From NCBI GenBank assembly GCA_036512955.1, contig DATBZX010000066.1, positions 1-44,945 of the forward strand: 44,945 nt of DNA, written 5' to 3'. The translations under genes were made by a program, and so were the position numbers. Origin of the DNA: DASRAA01 sp036512955. GTDB lineage: Bacteria > Acidobacteriota > Terriglobia > Terriglobales > Acidobacteriaceae. A model generated the notes under the pieces. The model saw only the letters and a list, made by a program, of their open reading frames with translations, was not told the origin of the DNA and did not search any database. Shown here in pieces: positions 16,236-24,877 of the stretch; the stretch's first letter is position 1, and each line of letters begins with the position of its first letter.

Positions 16236-17669
16236 ATGCCGCAATCCGCGACAACCCGCGCCGATCAGGCCGTAAGCCACGAGCCCACGCTCGTCCGCGG
16301 GCTCTCGCTGATGGACTCCGTCATGCTGATGGTCGGCGGCATCATCGGCTCGGGCATCTTTCTTACCGCCGGACAAATCGCTACCGCCGTTCACAAACCG
16401 CTCTACTTCCTCGGCGTGTGGTTGGTCGGCGGGCTCATCTCGCTGCTCGCCTGCTTCGCCTTCGCCGAAATGGCGGCGATGTATCCGCAGTCAGGAGGCC
16501 AGTATGTCTTCCTGCGCGAAGCCTATGGCGAATTCCCCGCATTCCTCTACGGCTGGATGATCTTCACCGTCGGCCAGAGCGGCACCATCGCCGCGCTCGC
16601 CGTCGGATTCGCCGAGTACTTCGGCGCTATCGTTCCTCTCGCCGCGGCACACAAACCCATAGTGACGTTTCTTGGCTTCACGCTGACGCGCGGAAATGTA
16701 GTCTCCATCGGCGCGATAGTGCTGCTTACCACGATCAACGTTCTTGGCGTAAAGCGCGGCTCCGCTCTCATCAACGCCGCAACGTGGGCCAAGTTCGCCG
16801 CCATCGGAATCTTCGTTCTACTCGGACTCGCCATCGGCAAGGGGTCATGGGCAAACTACGCGGTCAACTTGCCGCTCGATCAGCCCGCCTCGCTGTCGCA
16901 TGTGATCTCGGGCTTTGGCGTCGCACTGATCGCCGTGTTCTGGGCTTATGACGGATGGGTTTATGTAACCTGGGTTTCCGGCGAGATCAAGAATCCGCAA
17001 CGTGTGCTGCCGCGAGCATTATTGCTGGGAATTCTACTGGTCGGCGTCATTTACGTCAGCGTCAACGTGGTTTACCTTTACGCGCTGCCCATCACGCAGG
17101 TGGCCAACGAAACCACCATCGCACAGGCCGCAGCCATAACACTTTTTTCGTCCAACGCTGCCAAGTGGCTGGGAGCAACCATTGCGCTCTCGTGTTTCGG
17201 CGCAGCCTCGAGCGCAATTCTGTGCAGCGCGCGCGTGTCTTACGCCATGGCACGTGATGGAGCTTTTTTTCACGCCATGGGACGCGTGCATCCCAAGTAC
17301 CGCACGCCCGCGTTCAGCCTGATCGCGCTGAGCGTCTGGTCCATCGTCCTCGCGTTCAGCGGCAGCTACGACCAGCTCTACACCTATGTGATGTTCATGA
17401 TGGTGCTGTCGTACGTCGCTGCCGTCGCCGCATTGTTTGTACTACGCCGCAAGCGTCCGGATGTCGCTCGACCTTACCTGTGCACCGGATATCCCTATCT
17501 CCCCGCGCTATATTTGCTGATGGCGGGAGCGTGGGCGCTGAACTCCGTTGTCACTCGCCCCAAGGAGACGCTAGTAGGAATCGGCATCGTCTTCCTCGGT
17601 GCTCCTTTCTACGCCTTTTGGCGGTGGCAGTTGAAGCGGCATCCGGAAGAGCTGAAGGAATTCGAATAA
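16236..17669 (+). CDS. APC-family amino acid permease
   Basis: A 477-residue transporter with about 12 membrane helices. The first helix has the APC signature MLMVGGIIGSGIF, where the unwound GSG binds the substrate carboxyl and amino groups. Later parts include AEMAAMYPQSGGQYVFLREA and a helix-6 region VFWAYDGWVYVTWVSGEIKN, typical of the LAT/amino acid-polyamine-organocation group (serine/threonine exchanger or cationic amino acid types). The exact substrate is unknown. The start follows GGGGATGGG and sits 2 nt after the zinc-ribbon stop. A terminator-like hairpin follows at 17824-17846. Confidence 0.9.
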   Translation: MPQSATTRADQAVSHEPTLVRGLSLMDSVMLMVGGIIGSGIFLTAGQIATAVHKPLYFLGVWLVGGLISLLACFAFAEMAAMYPQSGGQYVFLREAYGEFPAFLYGWMIFTVGQSGTIAALAVGFAEYFGAIVPLAAAHKPIVTFLGFTLTRGNVVSIGAIVLLTTINVLGVKRGSALINAATWAKFAAIGIFVLLGLAIGKGSWANYAVNLPLDQPASLSHVISGFGVALIAVFWAYDGWVYVTWVSGEIKNPQRVLPRALLLGILLVGVIYVSVNVVYLYALPITQVANETTIAQAAAITLFSSNAAKWLGATIALSCFGAASSAILCSARVSYAMARDGAFFHAMGRVHPKYRTPAFSLIALSVWSIVLAFSGSYDQLYTYVMFMMVLSYVAAVAALFVLRRKRPDVARPYLCTGYPYLPALYLLMAGAWALNSVVTRPKETLVGIGIVFLGAPFYAFWRWQLKRHPEELKEFE

Positions 17670-17689
17670 CGTCGGTTAACCAGTTTGTC

Positions 17690-17819
17690 ACTCTCCCCCC
17701 TCCCCCTCCCCATTGCCCGTAAAATATTGAAAACATAAGGGGCGAAAGGCGAAAGTCTCCGCAAAATATTGAGCCCGTTTGACTTATTGGCAAAATATTC
17801 TATTCAAAAAACTTAGTGG
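17690..17819 (+). repeat. Polypyrimidine tract and AAAATATT repeats, 29-bp units
   Basis: A C/T-only tract (about 17692-17711) is followed by AAAATATT boxes at 17721, 17763 and 17792. Two units of exactly 29 bp are adjacent (17762-17790 and 17791-17819). Both begin CAAAATATT and end ACTTA-T-GG with a one-base difference, with a variable centre. The first box is embedded in a longer, degenerate unit. Nothing here looks coding. Confidence 0.7.
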
Positions 17820-17823
17820 CATA

Positions 17824-17846
17824 AAAGACGGCTCTTTGCCGTCTTT
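17824..17846 (+). terminator. Rho-independent terminator-like hairpin
   Basis: A perfect 9-bp stem AAAGACGGC/GCCGTCTTT with a TCTTT loop, ending in T residues. It lies 154 bp after the permease stop, after the 29-bp repeats, and could end the permease transcript. Confidence 0.65.
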
Positions 17847-18222
17847 CCGGAAAACGGACGCGAGAATAATGCGCCTCCGACGCCGCCGAACGAACCCTTT
17901 TCGCAGAATCCGGTAGGCGTCGAGTTCCGCTCCCCTAGTTGGAAGCGAAACATGCCAGTTTTATGAATAGGCCTTTGCAGGGAAACAAGTCACGCGAAAT
18001 CAGCGAGGCGACGTTACGAAGGTAACAAGTCAGTTGCCGGTTGCCAGTGGCCAGTTGCCAGCGTTCTACGAGCTTCTTCTGAGCTATGACACGGACACTA
18101 GCGGAACTGCTTCTTCAGGTCGCGCAGCCGTCGCAATCCGGACAAAGCCAGTCCCACTCTTCCTGACAGCAGGAAAAAGATAAGGCACCCATCCTCTCAA
18201 GACACAACAATTTGACAATCTG
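17847..18222. other. Gene-free region before the Kelch-like gene
   Basis: No frame here has a plausible start, Shine-Dalgarno and protein-like composition together. Apart from the heptamer array at 18033-18061, I see only mixed-composition DNA with a GC-rich middle and short inverted motifs. It may hold decayed repeats or an unrecognised small RNA; nothing decides this. Confidence 0.4.
18033..18061. repeat. Heptanucleotide array GTTGCCN
   Basis: Four head-to-tail 7-nt units: GTTGCCG, GTTGCCA, GTGGCCA, GTTGCCA, in perfect register. Two other arrays with the same period but different sequence are at 42885-42956 and 43615-43670. Confidence 0.75.
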
Positions 18223-18250
18223 TTGACGCCTCCATGACATGCGCAATACT
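18223..18250 (+). promoter_or_regulatory. Putative sigma-70-type promoter of the Kelch-like gene
   Basis: TTGACG (18223-18228) and AATACT (18245-18250) are 16 nt apart; a further TTGACA lies at 18212-18217. The predicted mRNA leader would be about 135 nt long, unlike the short leaders elsewhere in the window. Confidence 0.4.
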
Positions 18251-18391
18251 GGCATTTGGTGAACTGAACGCACCGGAGAAAACCGCCCGAACGATTTGGC
18301 GGAGGCTCGCGGATTGGTCGATCATTCGACTGGAACCGCCATGACGACACGGATTCTGGTTGCCTTCTAGCCGTCTCTCCAGGAGGTCGCC

Positions 18392-19492
18392 ATGACTCGC
18401 GAAAACCGGCACAGGTTAACTGCGGTTCGTACGTACGTGTTAGCAGCATTACTTGCTACCGCCTTGGTGTCGAGCACTTCCTCGCCACTCCTAGCTCAGA
18501 CTTCTGGCACATGGGCAAGCACAGGCACGCTCAATACGCCCCGCACCGCCCATACTGCCACTCTGCTTCAGAACGGGCAGGTACTAGTTACAGGTGGCGA
18601 GGACCTGGCACACAATGCTCTCTCCAGTGCCGAGCTGTACAACCCTGCTACCGGCAAGTGGACCGTCACGGCGGCCATGGCAACAGCCCGCATGGAGCAC
18701 ACGGCTACATTGCTTCCGAACGGCGAAGTTCTGGTTGCAGGTGGCTCCAATTCACAAACCCTAATCCTCGCCAGCGCTGAGCTGTACAACCCGTCCACCG
18801 GGCGTTGGACAAGCACTGGCGGCATGACGATAGCCCGCGCCGCGCACGGCGCAACTCTCCTCTCAAATGGGGAAGTGTTGGTCGCAGGCGGAGCCACTCC
18901 TAACGACCTGTCAGGAAACACAGCCGAGCTCTATGATCCCTCCCGAGGCACGTGGAGAGCTACCAACAGCATGCCTAACTATCATCCGTTGGCGCTGACG
19001 ACCCTCCGGGACGGGCGTGCGCTGAAGGTAGATGCTTCTGGATCCACAGGCGCTCCGGGCGAGATTTACGATCCCTCTACCGGGCAGTGGACGTTGACGG
19101 CAGGAACGTATTACAGCCACACGGGCGTTTCTACCGCGCTATTGCCAAACGGCAATGTGCTGGTCTATGGGAATAAGTTCTCCTGCTACGCAAGTGAGTT
19201 CTTCAACCCATTCGCGAATACTTGGACTCACAGCCTGGGACAATGTGGCAATGCAATCAGCGTCGGACCCATGCAACTGCTGGGAACGGGAAAGGTTCTT
19301 CTGGTCGGAAACACGATCATGTACGGCGGCCATGCCTACCCGACGACACACTGCGCGCTCTACGATCCGTTCACCAATAGCTGGACGCTGACCGGTAGCC
19401 TGCTGCAGTCCGTACGTCACTCGGCGACGCGGCTATTGAATGGACAAGTGCTGGCCGTCGGAGGTTCCGACGCCGAACTCTATACCCCCTAG
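18392..19492 (+). CDS. Secreted Kelch-like beta-propeller protein
   Basis: The ATG at 18392 follows CCAGGAGGTCGCC, a strong Shine-Dalgarno. The 366-residue product has a signal peptide (about 1-36, ending PLLAQT) and six or seven tandem repeats of about 45-50 residues of the form 'xxATLLxNGxVLVxGG ... AELYxPxTGxWxxT'. These are bacterial Kelch-type blades (galactose-oxidase-like propeller). Catalytic residues of galactose oxidase are not evident, so it is probably a binding or structural propeller outside the cytoplasm. It stands alone, convergent with leuS, with a two-hairpin element between. Confidence 0.85.
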   Translation: MTRENRHRLTAVRTYVLAALLATALVSSTSSPLLAQTSGTWASTGTLNTPRTAHTATLLQNGQVLVTGGEDLAHNALSSAELYNPATGKWTVTAAMATARMEHTATLLPNGEVLVAGGSNSQTLILASAELYNPSTGRWTSTGGMTIARAAHGATLLSNGEVLVAGGATPNDLSGNTAELYDPSRGTWRATNSMPNYHPLALTTLRDGRALKVDASGSTGAPGEIYDPSTGQWTLTAGTYYSHTGVSTALLPNGNVLVYGNKFSCYASEFFNPFANTWTHSLGQCGNAISVGPMQLLGTGKVLLVGNTIMYGGHAYPTTHCALYDPFTNSWTLTGSLLQSVRHSATRLLNGQVLAVGGSDAELYTP

Positions 19493-19574
19493 GTTCGCGT
19501 CGGTCTTTTCGGCGCTAGGCCGGGTCCTCGAGCCACCGCGACCGCTAAGATCGCGGCCTCCACTCGCCAGACCC

Positions 19575-19664
19575 GAAAAGCAAATCCCCCGCGGACTTCA
19601 GTCCGCGGGGGATGACAATAAATAAAGACTTGTGCGGCACGGCTGAAGCCGTGCCCTTTCAAAA
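19575..19664. repeat. Two-hairpin element and likely bidirectional terminator, copy 2
   Basis: This is the reverse-complement arrangement of 3825-3913. It has a perfect hairpin CCCCCGCGGACT-TC-AGTCCGCGGGGG (19586-19611), a spacer GATGACAATAAATAAAGA, and a perfect hairpin GGCACGGCT-GA-AGCCGTGCC (19636-19655), then CCTTTCAAAA. It lies between the convergent Kelch-like gene and leuS. Confidence 0.78.
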
Positions 19665-19693
19665 CCGTTGTATGAGACTAGTTGCAGTGACTA

Positions 19694-22360
19694 TTACTGC
19701 ACCACCACGTTTACTAGCCTTCCCTTCACCACCAGCACCTTCACAATCTCTTTGCCTGCGATCGCGGCTTTGACTTTTTCGTTAGCCAGGGCGATCTCGC
19801 GGATTTGCGTTTCCTCCGCATCAGCGGGCACAGTGATGCGCGTCTTGATCTTGCCGTTCACCTGCACGGCCATCTCGATTTCTTCTTCCTTCGCCAGCGC
19901 GGGATCCAACTTCGGCCACGGCGCGCGCAACAGGTCTGTGGTTTCGCCCAGCATCTCCCACAACTCCGCCGCCAGATACGGCGCGAAGGGAGCCAGCATC
20001 AGCACCAGCTTGCGTTGCACATCCGCCATCAACGGTGCAGGAGCTGCTGGTTCGCCACCGCGCTGCACGCTGTCCTCGTAGGCGTACAGTTCGTTGACCA
20101 GCTCCATGATGGCTGCGATCGAGGTGTTGAAGTGCCAGCGTCCGCCGAAATCCGCGGTGATGCGCCGGATGGTCTGGTGCAATTTGCGCTGGACCTTGCG
20201 GGCGGAGGGAGACAATTCGCTCGCCGGTGTCGCCGGGTTGAAACCCGGCTCATCGCCTACGCGGCGCTGAAGCGCCGCACTACCTGTCTGATCCGCCGGC
20301 TGCGCATTGCGCGCGACGAATCGGTACACGCGCGACAGGAAGCGGCTGACGCCTTCCAGCCCCGAGTCCTGCCAATCCAGATCACGGTCGGGAGGAGCGG
20401 CGAACAGCGTATACATGCGCGTGGTGTCGGCGCCGTAACGGGCGACCATGTCGTCGGGCGAGACCACGTTGCCCCGGTTCTTCGACATCTTGAAGCCGCC
20501 CTTGATCACCATGCCCTGGGTGAACAGCCGCTCCACCGGCTCGGAGTTTTTCACCAGCCCGATGTCGCACATCATCTTGGTCCAGAATCGCGAGTAGATC
20601 AGGTGCATGACCGCGTGTTCCGCGCCCCCGATGTACTGATCGATGGGGAACCAGTAGGCCGCGGCCGCACCGTCGACTGGAGCGGTATCGATACGCGGGT
20701 TGGTGTAGCGATAGAAGTACCAGGACGAATCGACAAAGGTGTCCATGGTATCGGTCTCGCGACGCGCCGCACCGCCGCATTTCGGGCAAGGTACGTTCAC
20801 AAACTCAGGCAGGCGGGACAACGGCGAGCCCCCCGCCAGGGTGATCTCGACGTTTTCCGGCAGAAGTACGGGCAGGTCTTTCTCGGGGACCGGCACGGCG
20901 CCGCAATGCTCGCAATAAATGACCGGGATGGGCGTGCCCCAGTAGCGCTGGCGGCTGATGCCCCAATCGCGCAACTTGTAGATGACGGTCGCCTTGCCAA
21001 AGCCGTGGTCCTCGGCATACTTCGACATCTTGGTGATGGCTTCGTCGGACGGCAGTCCGCTAAATTCGCCGGAGTTGATGAGCAGGCTGTTGGTTTCGAC
21101 GAACGGCAACACCGGCTCGTTGGGACTTCCGTCGGGCGCGTCGCCTTCCCGCCGCGGCAGGATGACCACGCGAATGTCGAGGCCGTACTTCTTCGCGAAC
21201 TCGTAGTCGCGATCATCGTGCGCGGGGACCGACATGATCGCGCCGGTGCCGTAGTCCATGAGCACATAGTTCGCCACCCAGATCGGCACCTTCTCGCCGT
21301 TGTATGGGTTCAGCGCGTAGCGCTCGGTGAAAATGCCGTGCTTCTCGATGGCGCCAATGTCGCCAACCTCCTTGGCCTTGCGCTGCTCCGACATCAACTC
21401 ATCTACTTTGTTGCGCAATTCGGGATTGCCCGCAACCAGGTCGGCCACTAGCGGATGCTCCGGCGCCAATTGCAGAGAGGTCGCGCCGTAGATCGTGTCC
21501 ACGCGCGTGGTGAACACGGTGATCTTGTCGCCCGCCGCGCCAGCCTCGCCGTCGAGTTTGAAATCGACGTATGTGCCCTCGCTGCGTCCAATCCAGTGAC
21601 GTTGTTGCGCGGTGACGCGCTCGGGCCAACCCGGCATCGAATCCAACGACTTCAACAATTCGTCGGCATAGTTGGTGATGCGCAGGAACCACTGCTCCAG
21701 TTCGCGCTGCTCGACCGGCGTGGACTCGTGGCGCCAGCAGCATCCGTTGGACAGCACCTGCTCGTTGGCGAGCACGGTGGCGCACTCGGGACACCAGTTC
21801 ACCTTCGCCAATTTGCGGTACGCCAGGCCCTTCTCCAGCAGCTTGACGAAGAACCACTGGTTCCAGCGGTAGTAGTCGGGCAAACAGGTGGTGATCTCGG
21901 TGGACCAGTCGTAGGCAAAGCCCAGGCGCTTCATTTGCGCCTTCATGCTGGCGATGTTGTGCAGCGTCCATTCTTTTGGCGGAGTCTGGTTCTTGATGGC
22001 GGCGTTTTCCGCGGGCAACCCGAACGCGTCCCATCCCATGGGGTGCAGCACGTTGTGGCCCTGCATCCACATGTAACGCGCCAGCGCGTCGCCGATCGAG
22101 TAGTTGCGCACGTGTCCCATGTGCAGCGCGCCCGAGGGATAGGGCAGCATTTCGAGCAGGTAATATTTCTTGCGCGCGCTCGTGGCAGGCTCAGCCTTGT
22201 ACAGGTCGGGATTCTGCGCCCAACGCTCTGACCACTTCTGCTCAATGGTCTGGGGATCGTAGCGTTCGGGACGTGCACCGTCAGCAGCTTCCGGTTGCGC
22301 GCTGACGGCAGGAGATGGATCGGGCTGCTCTGTTTTCGACTCGGCCATGTATGTACTCAT
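19694..22360 (-). CDS. leuS: Leucyl-tRNA synthetase
   Basis: LeuRS charges tRNA-Leu with leucine. The 888-residue protein has the class I HIGH signature as HMGH (residues 80-83) in PYPSGALHMGHVRNYS, the KMSKS loop as KMSKNRGN (about 624-631), a CP1 editing domain (about 230-430, with TTRVDTIYG), the zinc-binding-like VPCPKCGG, and the C-terminal anticodon and tRNA-binding domains. The N-terminus has an extra 30 residues before the conserved start; a second in-frame ATG at 22348 is possible. Between catalytic core and anticodon domain is a linker (about 690-715) that includes ALQRRVGDEPGFNPAT, encoded by a palindromic repeat (see next entry). Confidence 0.96.
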   Translation of the reverse strand: MSTYMAESKTEQPDPSPAVSAQPEAADGARPERYDPQTIEQKWSERWAQNPDLYKAEPATSARKKYYLLEMLPYPSGALHMGHVRNYSIGDALARYMWMQGHNVLHPMGWDAFGLPAENAAIKNQTPPKEWTLHNIASMKAQMKRLGFAYDWSTEITTCLPDYYRWNQWFFVKLLEKGLAYRKLAKVNWCPECATVLANEQVLSNGCCWRHESTPVEQRELEQWFLRITNYADELLKSLDSMPGWPERVTAQQRHWIGRSEGTYVDFKLDGEAGAAGDKITVFTTRVDTIYGATSLQLAPEHPLVADLVAGNPELRNKVDELMSEQRKAKEVGDIGAIEKHGIFTERYALNPYNGEKVPIWVANYVLMDYGTGAIMSVPAHDDRDYEFAKKYGLDIRVVILPRREGDAPDGSPNEPVLPFVETNSLLINSGEFSGLPSDEAITKMSKYAEDHGFGKATVIYKLRDWGISRQRYWGTPIPVIYCEHCGAVPVPEKDLPVLLPENVEITLAGGSPLSRLPEFVNVPCPKCGGAARRETDTMDTFVDSSWYFYRYTNPRIDTAPVDGAAAAYWFPIDQYIGGAEHAVMHLIYSRFWTKMMCDIGLVKNSEPVERLFTQGMVIKGGFKMSKNRGNVVSPDDMVARYGADTTRMYTLFAAPPDRDLDWQDSGLEGVSRFLSRVYRFVARNAQPADQTGSAALQRRVGDEPGFNPATPASELSPSARKVQRKLHQTIRRITADFGGRWHFNTSIAAIMELVNELYAYEDSVQRGGEPAAPAPLMADVQRKLVLMLAPFAPYLAAELWEMLGETTDLLRAPWPKLDPALAKEEEIEMAVQVNGKIKTRITVPADAEETQIREIALANEKVKAAIAGKEIVKVLVVKGRLVNVVVQ
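20232..20278 (-). repeat. Palindromic repeat unit inside the leuS coding frame
   Basis: Two perfect 8-bp hairpins, GCCGGGTT-GA-AACCCGGC (20232-20249) and GCGGCGCT-GA-AGCGCCGC (20261-20278), lie 11 bp apart within leuS. Read in the leuS direction, the second hairpin is identical to the one at 42292-42309, and a similar upstream hairpin exists there too. The unit keeps the reading frame and encodes part of the linker at about residues 694-711. Confidence 0.75.
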
Positions 22361-22407
22361 TCGATGAGAAAGGGATAATTCTCGATTTTACAACGGGGAG
22401 CGTGTGG

Positions 22408-23433
22408 CTAGCGGCGGGTTCGCGGGATGGCTGATTTCTTCAGTGTCGCTTCCGGAGGTACATTGCCTTTGGTTCGCGAAGCTTTGTTCCGAGGAATCGC
22501 CGACGCCCCCACCAGCGCCTTCAGGGCATTCACATTCTGCAAATCGTCTAGCGGTTCGTCAATGGGAGTTTCTGCAATGAAAGCAGCGCTGGCCAGGCGC
22601 TTGTCATTTAACAAGCGGTGGAACGGCCCCAGTCCCATGGTTCCCTTGCCAATGTTCTGATGACGATCGAGGCGTGATCCGCGCTCCGCCTTGGCGTCGT
22701 TGCAGTGCCACACGTACACGTTGCGCAGGCCGACGGTGCGCTCCAGTTGATCGAGCGTCTCGTCGTAGCCTTCATCACTGACGATGTCGTATCCAGCGAC
22801 ATGGGTGTGGCAGGTGTCGATGCATGCTCCGCACGGCACGAAGTTCTGCAATAAGTACAGCAACTCTGCAACTTGCTCGAAGTTGCCGCCCAGCGAGAAC
22901 TCCGATCCTGCGGTGTTCTCGATCAGGATGCGCAGGTTCCCCGCTTGCAGATCGAGCCCATCCGCCGCCTGCTCGATGGCCAGCGCCACGCGCCGCAGGC
23001 CTTCCTCACGACTACCGCCGCGAAACGATCCGGGATGCAGCACCATGAATTCCGACTCGAGCGCCAGTGCGCGCTCCACCTCGGCGCGAAATGCCGCAAT
23101 CGACTTGGCGCGGAACTCAGGGTTCCCGCCTGCCAGGTTCACCAGGTAGTTGGCGTGGATCACTAATGGACGCAGGTCGTACTTGGCGCGCAACCTGATC
23201 ATCTCGTCCCGCTGCTCGGGCGTTAGGTCGTAAGGCTTCCACTGGCGCGGGCTCGATGAAAATATCTGGAGAGTATTGTACCCCAGTCGGTAGGCGCGCT
23301 CGGCCGCATTTGCCACTCCACCCGCCGTCGAAGTGTGGATGCCGATGCGCCGCGAGGTCAGCTTCGGAGGCTTCGCCGGCGGCGGCAGCAGCTTCAGGAT
23401 GTCCTTCTCTTTGGTTCCGGATGCCTCGGCCAT
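22408..23433 (-). CDS. nfo: Endonuclease IV (AP endonuclease family 2)
   Basis: Endonuclease IV cuts DNA at abasic sites and repairs oxidised 3' ends, using three metal ions in a TIM barrel. Family motifs are all visible: GIHTSTAGG near residue 31, LVIHANYL, MVLHPGSF, LIENTAGS, CIDTCHTHVAGYD, VWHCNDAKAERGSRLDRHQNIGKG split across the metal site, and IAETP. At 341 residues it is longer than the E. coli enzyme (285) because of a Lys/Pro-rich N-terminal lead of about 28 residues and a basic C-terminal tail of about 45. No Shine-Dalgarno precedes the ATG; a TAGAAT box is 9 nt upstream. Confidence 0.94.
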   Translation of the reverse strand: MAEASGTKEKDILKLLPPPAKPPKLTSRRIGIHTSTAGGVANAAERAYRLGYNTLQIFSSSPRQWKPYDLTPEQRDEMIRLRAKYDLRPLVIHANYLVNLAGGNPEFRAKSIAAFRAEVERALALESEFMVLHPGSFRGGSREEGLRRVALAIEQAADGLDLQAGNLRILIENTAGSEFSLGGNFEQVAELLYLLQNFVPCGACIDTCHTHVAGYDIVSDEGYDETLDQLERTVGLRNVYVWHCNDAKAERGSRLDRHQNIGKGTMGLGPFHRLLNDKRLASAAFIAETPIDEPLDDLQNVNALKALVGASAIPRNKASRTKGNVPPEATLKKSAIPRTRR

Positions 23434-23442
23434 GGTTGCTCG

Positions 23443-23448
23443 ATTCTA
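23443..23448 (-). promoter_or_regulatory. Putative -10 box of nfo
   Basis: On the minus strand TAGAAT ends 9 nt before the nfo ATG, with CGAGCAACC between and no Shine-Dalgarno. This fits a nearly leaderless transcript. Confidence 0.35.
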
Positions 23449-23532
23449 CATTTACGCGACGTGCAACTCTTGAGGCTGCGGGAAGGAAAAGCAGATTCCC
23501 GCCGGCCTAAAGCGTGTGGGTGAAAACAACGA

Positions 23533-23612
23533 CGCCGCTCCGCGGCTGGTGTCGATTTCCCACTCGACCCCAGGCTTACGCCTGGGGCTAACACCGAATC
23601 GCCGCTCCGCGG
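23533..23612 (-). repeat. Triple-hairpin intergenic element, copy 2
   Basis: A 13-bp direct repeat (23533-23545 and 23600-23612), whose core CCGC-TCC-GCGG is itself a hairpin, flanks a perfect 8-bp stem CCCCAGGC/GCCTGGGG (23568-23587). On the minus strand the loop is GTAA. Order and spacing match 2681-2762: flank, 14-16 nt, centre, 22-24 nt, flank. The remaining DNA of this intergenic stretch (23434-23803) shows no gene. Confidence 0.72.
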
Positions 23613-23803
23613 TTTGATCTTTCGAGCTTCGAACGCCTTTATTCCGCCGCACACCTGAAGCGGGGAGTTCGCACGCACACGCTGAAGTTAGGGAGGAATG
23701 ACAAGAATGCCAGGGCTTGGAGCGCTGTGCCGCGCACGAACCTGCGTTTTCATTGCTCCAGACGCGGGCGAACGGTACACTGGTTAGTCACAAGGGGTTG
23801 TTT

Positions 23804-24877
23804 ATGCTGGTAGTCATGAAGGCCAACGCATCGGAAGAACAGGTGCGGGCCGTTTGTCAGAAAATTGAGAGTTACGGATTGCGCGCCCACTCCATGCCCG
23901 GTGCGCAGCGGACTGCCATTGGCATCACTGGCAATCGCGGAGAATTGGAGACCGGCACCTTCGAATCGCTTGAAGGTGTGCAGGAAGTCATCAAGGTCAG
24001 CAAGCCCTACAAACTAGTCAGCCGCGACGTTAAGGATGAAGACACCATCGTCCGCTTTCCCGGCTCCGAGGCCTCCATCGGAGGCAACGAAATTGCGGTC
24101 ATCGCTGGCCCCTGCGGCGTCGAGTCCCACGAGCAGGCTTTCGCGGTTGCCGAACGTGTCGCCAAAGCCGGCGCCCGCTTTTTCCGCGGAGGCGCTTACA
24201 AGCCCCGCACTTCCCCTTACGCGTTTCAGGGTCTCGGCGAATTGGGTCTGCAGATCCTGGCCGAAGTTCGCGAGCGCTTTGGCCTGCTGATCGTCACCGA
24301 AGCCGTCGATCACGAATCGCTCGCGCTGGTGGACGAATACGTCGACGTCATCCAGATTGGCGCGCGCAACATGCAGAACTTCTCGCTGCTCAAGGCCGCA
24401 GGACGCGCCCGCAAGCCCGTGCTGCTGAAGCGCGGCATGTCGGCCACGCTGGAAGAGTTCCTCATGGCCGCCGAGTACATCATGAGCGAGGGCAACTACA
24501 ACGTGATCCTGTGTGAGCGCGGAGTGCGCACCTTCGCCGATCACACCCGCAACACGCTTGACCTCAGCGTGGTTCCGGCAGTGCAGCGACTGAGCCACTT
24601 GCCCATCCTCGTCGATCCCAGCCATGGCACCGGCAAGCGTAACAAAGTCACGCCGCTGTCACGTGCCGCTGTCGCCGTGGGCGCCGACGGTCTCATCATC
24701 GAGGTACATAACGATCCCGACCACGCGCTCAGCGACGGCAACCAGTCGCTCTATCCTGACCAGTTCGACAACCTCATGAATGAGGTTCGCCAGATTGCCC
24801 AGGTCTTGGGACGAACGATTGCCGATCCAGTCGCCGACCCTGCAGCGCGGCGTTCCGCCGGTGCGGCCGCCGACTGA
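23804..24877 (+). CDS. aroF: DAHP synthase, AroF type with N-terminal regulatory domain
   Basis: The enzyme joins phosphoenolpyruvate and erythrose 4-phosphate to make DAHP, the first step to aromatic amino acids. The 357-residue protein has an N-terminal ferredoxin-like regulatory domain (about 1-70, MLVVMKANASEEQVRAV), as in Thermotoga-type DAHP synthases, and a TIM-barrel KDO8P/DAHP core with VIAGPCGVES, FFRGGAYKPRTSPYAFQG, QIGARNMQNF, LLKRGMSAT, LCERGVRTF and DPSHGTGKR. The start at 23804 follows AAGGGG; the frame remains open to 23717, but that part looks non-coding. TACACT at 23776-23781 may be the -10 box. The TGA overlaps the ATG of the propeller lipoprotein gene by one base. Confidence 0.95.
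   Translation: MLVVMKANASEEQVRAVCQKIESYGLRAHSMPGAQRTAIGITGNRGELETGTFESLEGVQEVIKVSKPYKLVSRDVKDEDTIVRFPGSEASIGGNEIAVIAGPCGVESHEQAFAVAERVAKAGARFFRGGAYKPRTSPYAFQGLGELGLQILAEVRERFGLLIVTEAVDHESLALVDEYVDVIQIGARNMQNFSLLKAAGRARKPVLLKRGMSATLEEFLMAAEYIMSEGNYNVILCERGVRTFADHTRNTLDLSVVPAVQRLSHLPILVDPSHGTGKRNKVTPLSRAAVAVGADGLIIEVHNDPDHALSDGNQSLYPDQFDNLMNEVRQIAQVLGRTIADPVADPAARRSAGAAAD

Noticed and set aside
17690..17819. The 29-bp repeats as a CRISPR array
   Set aside because: The units are adjacent with no unique spacers, too few, only partly conserved, and no cas gene is near.
19805..21451. A 548-codon open frame on the + strand opposite leuS
   Set aside because: It is the antisense of a strongly conserved LeuRS; its translation is Arg/His/Val-rich without domain features. 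GC-rich codon use keeps the opposite frame open.
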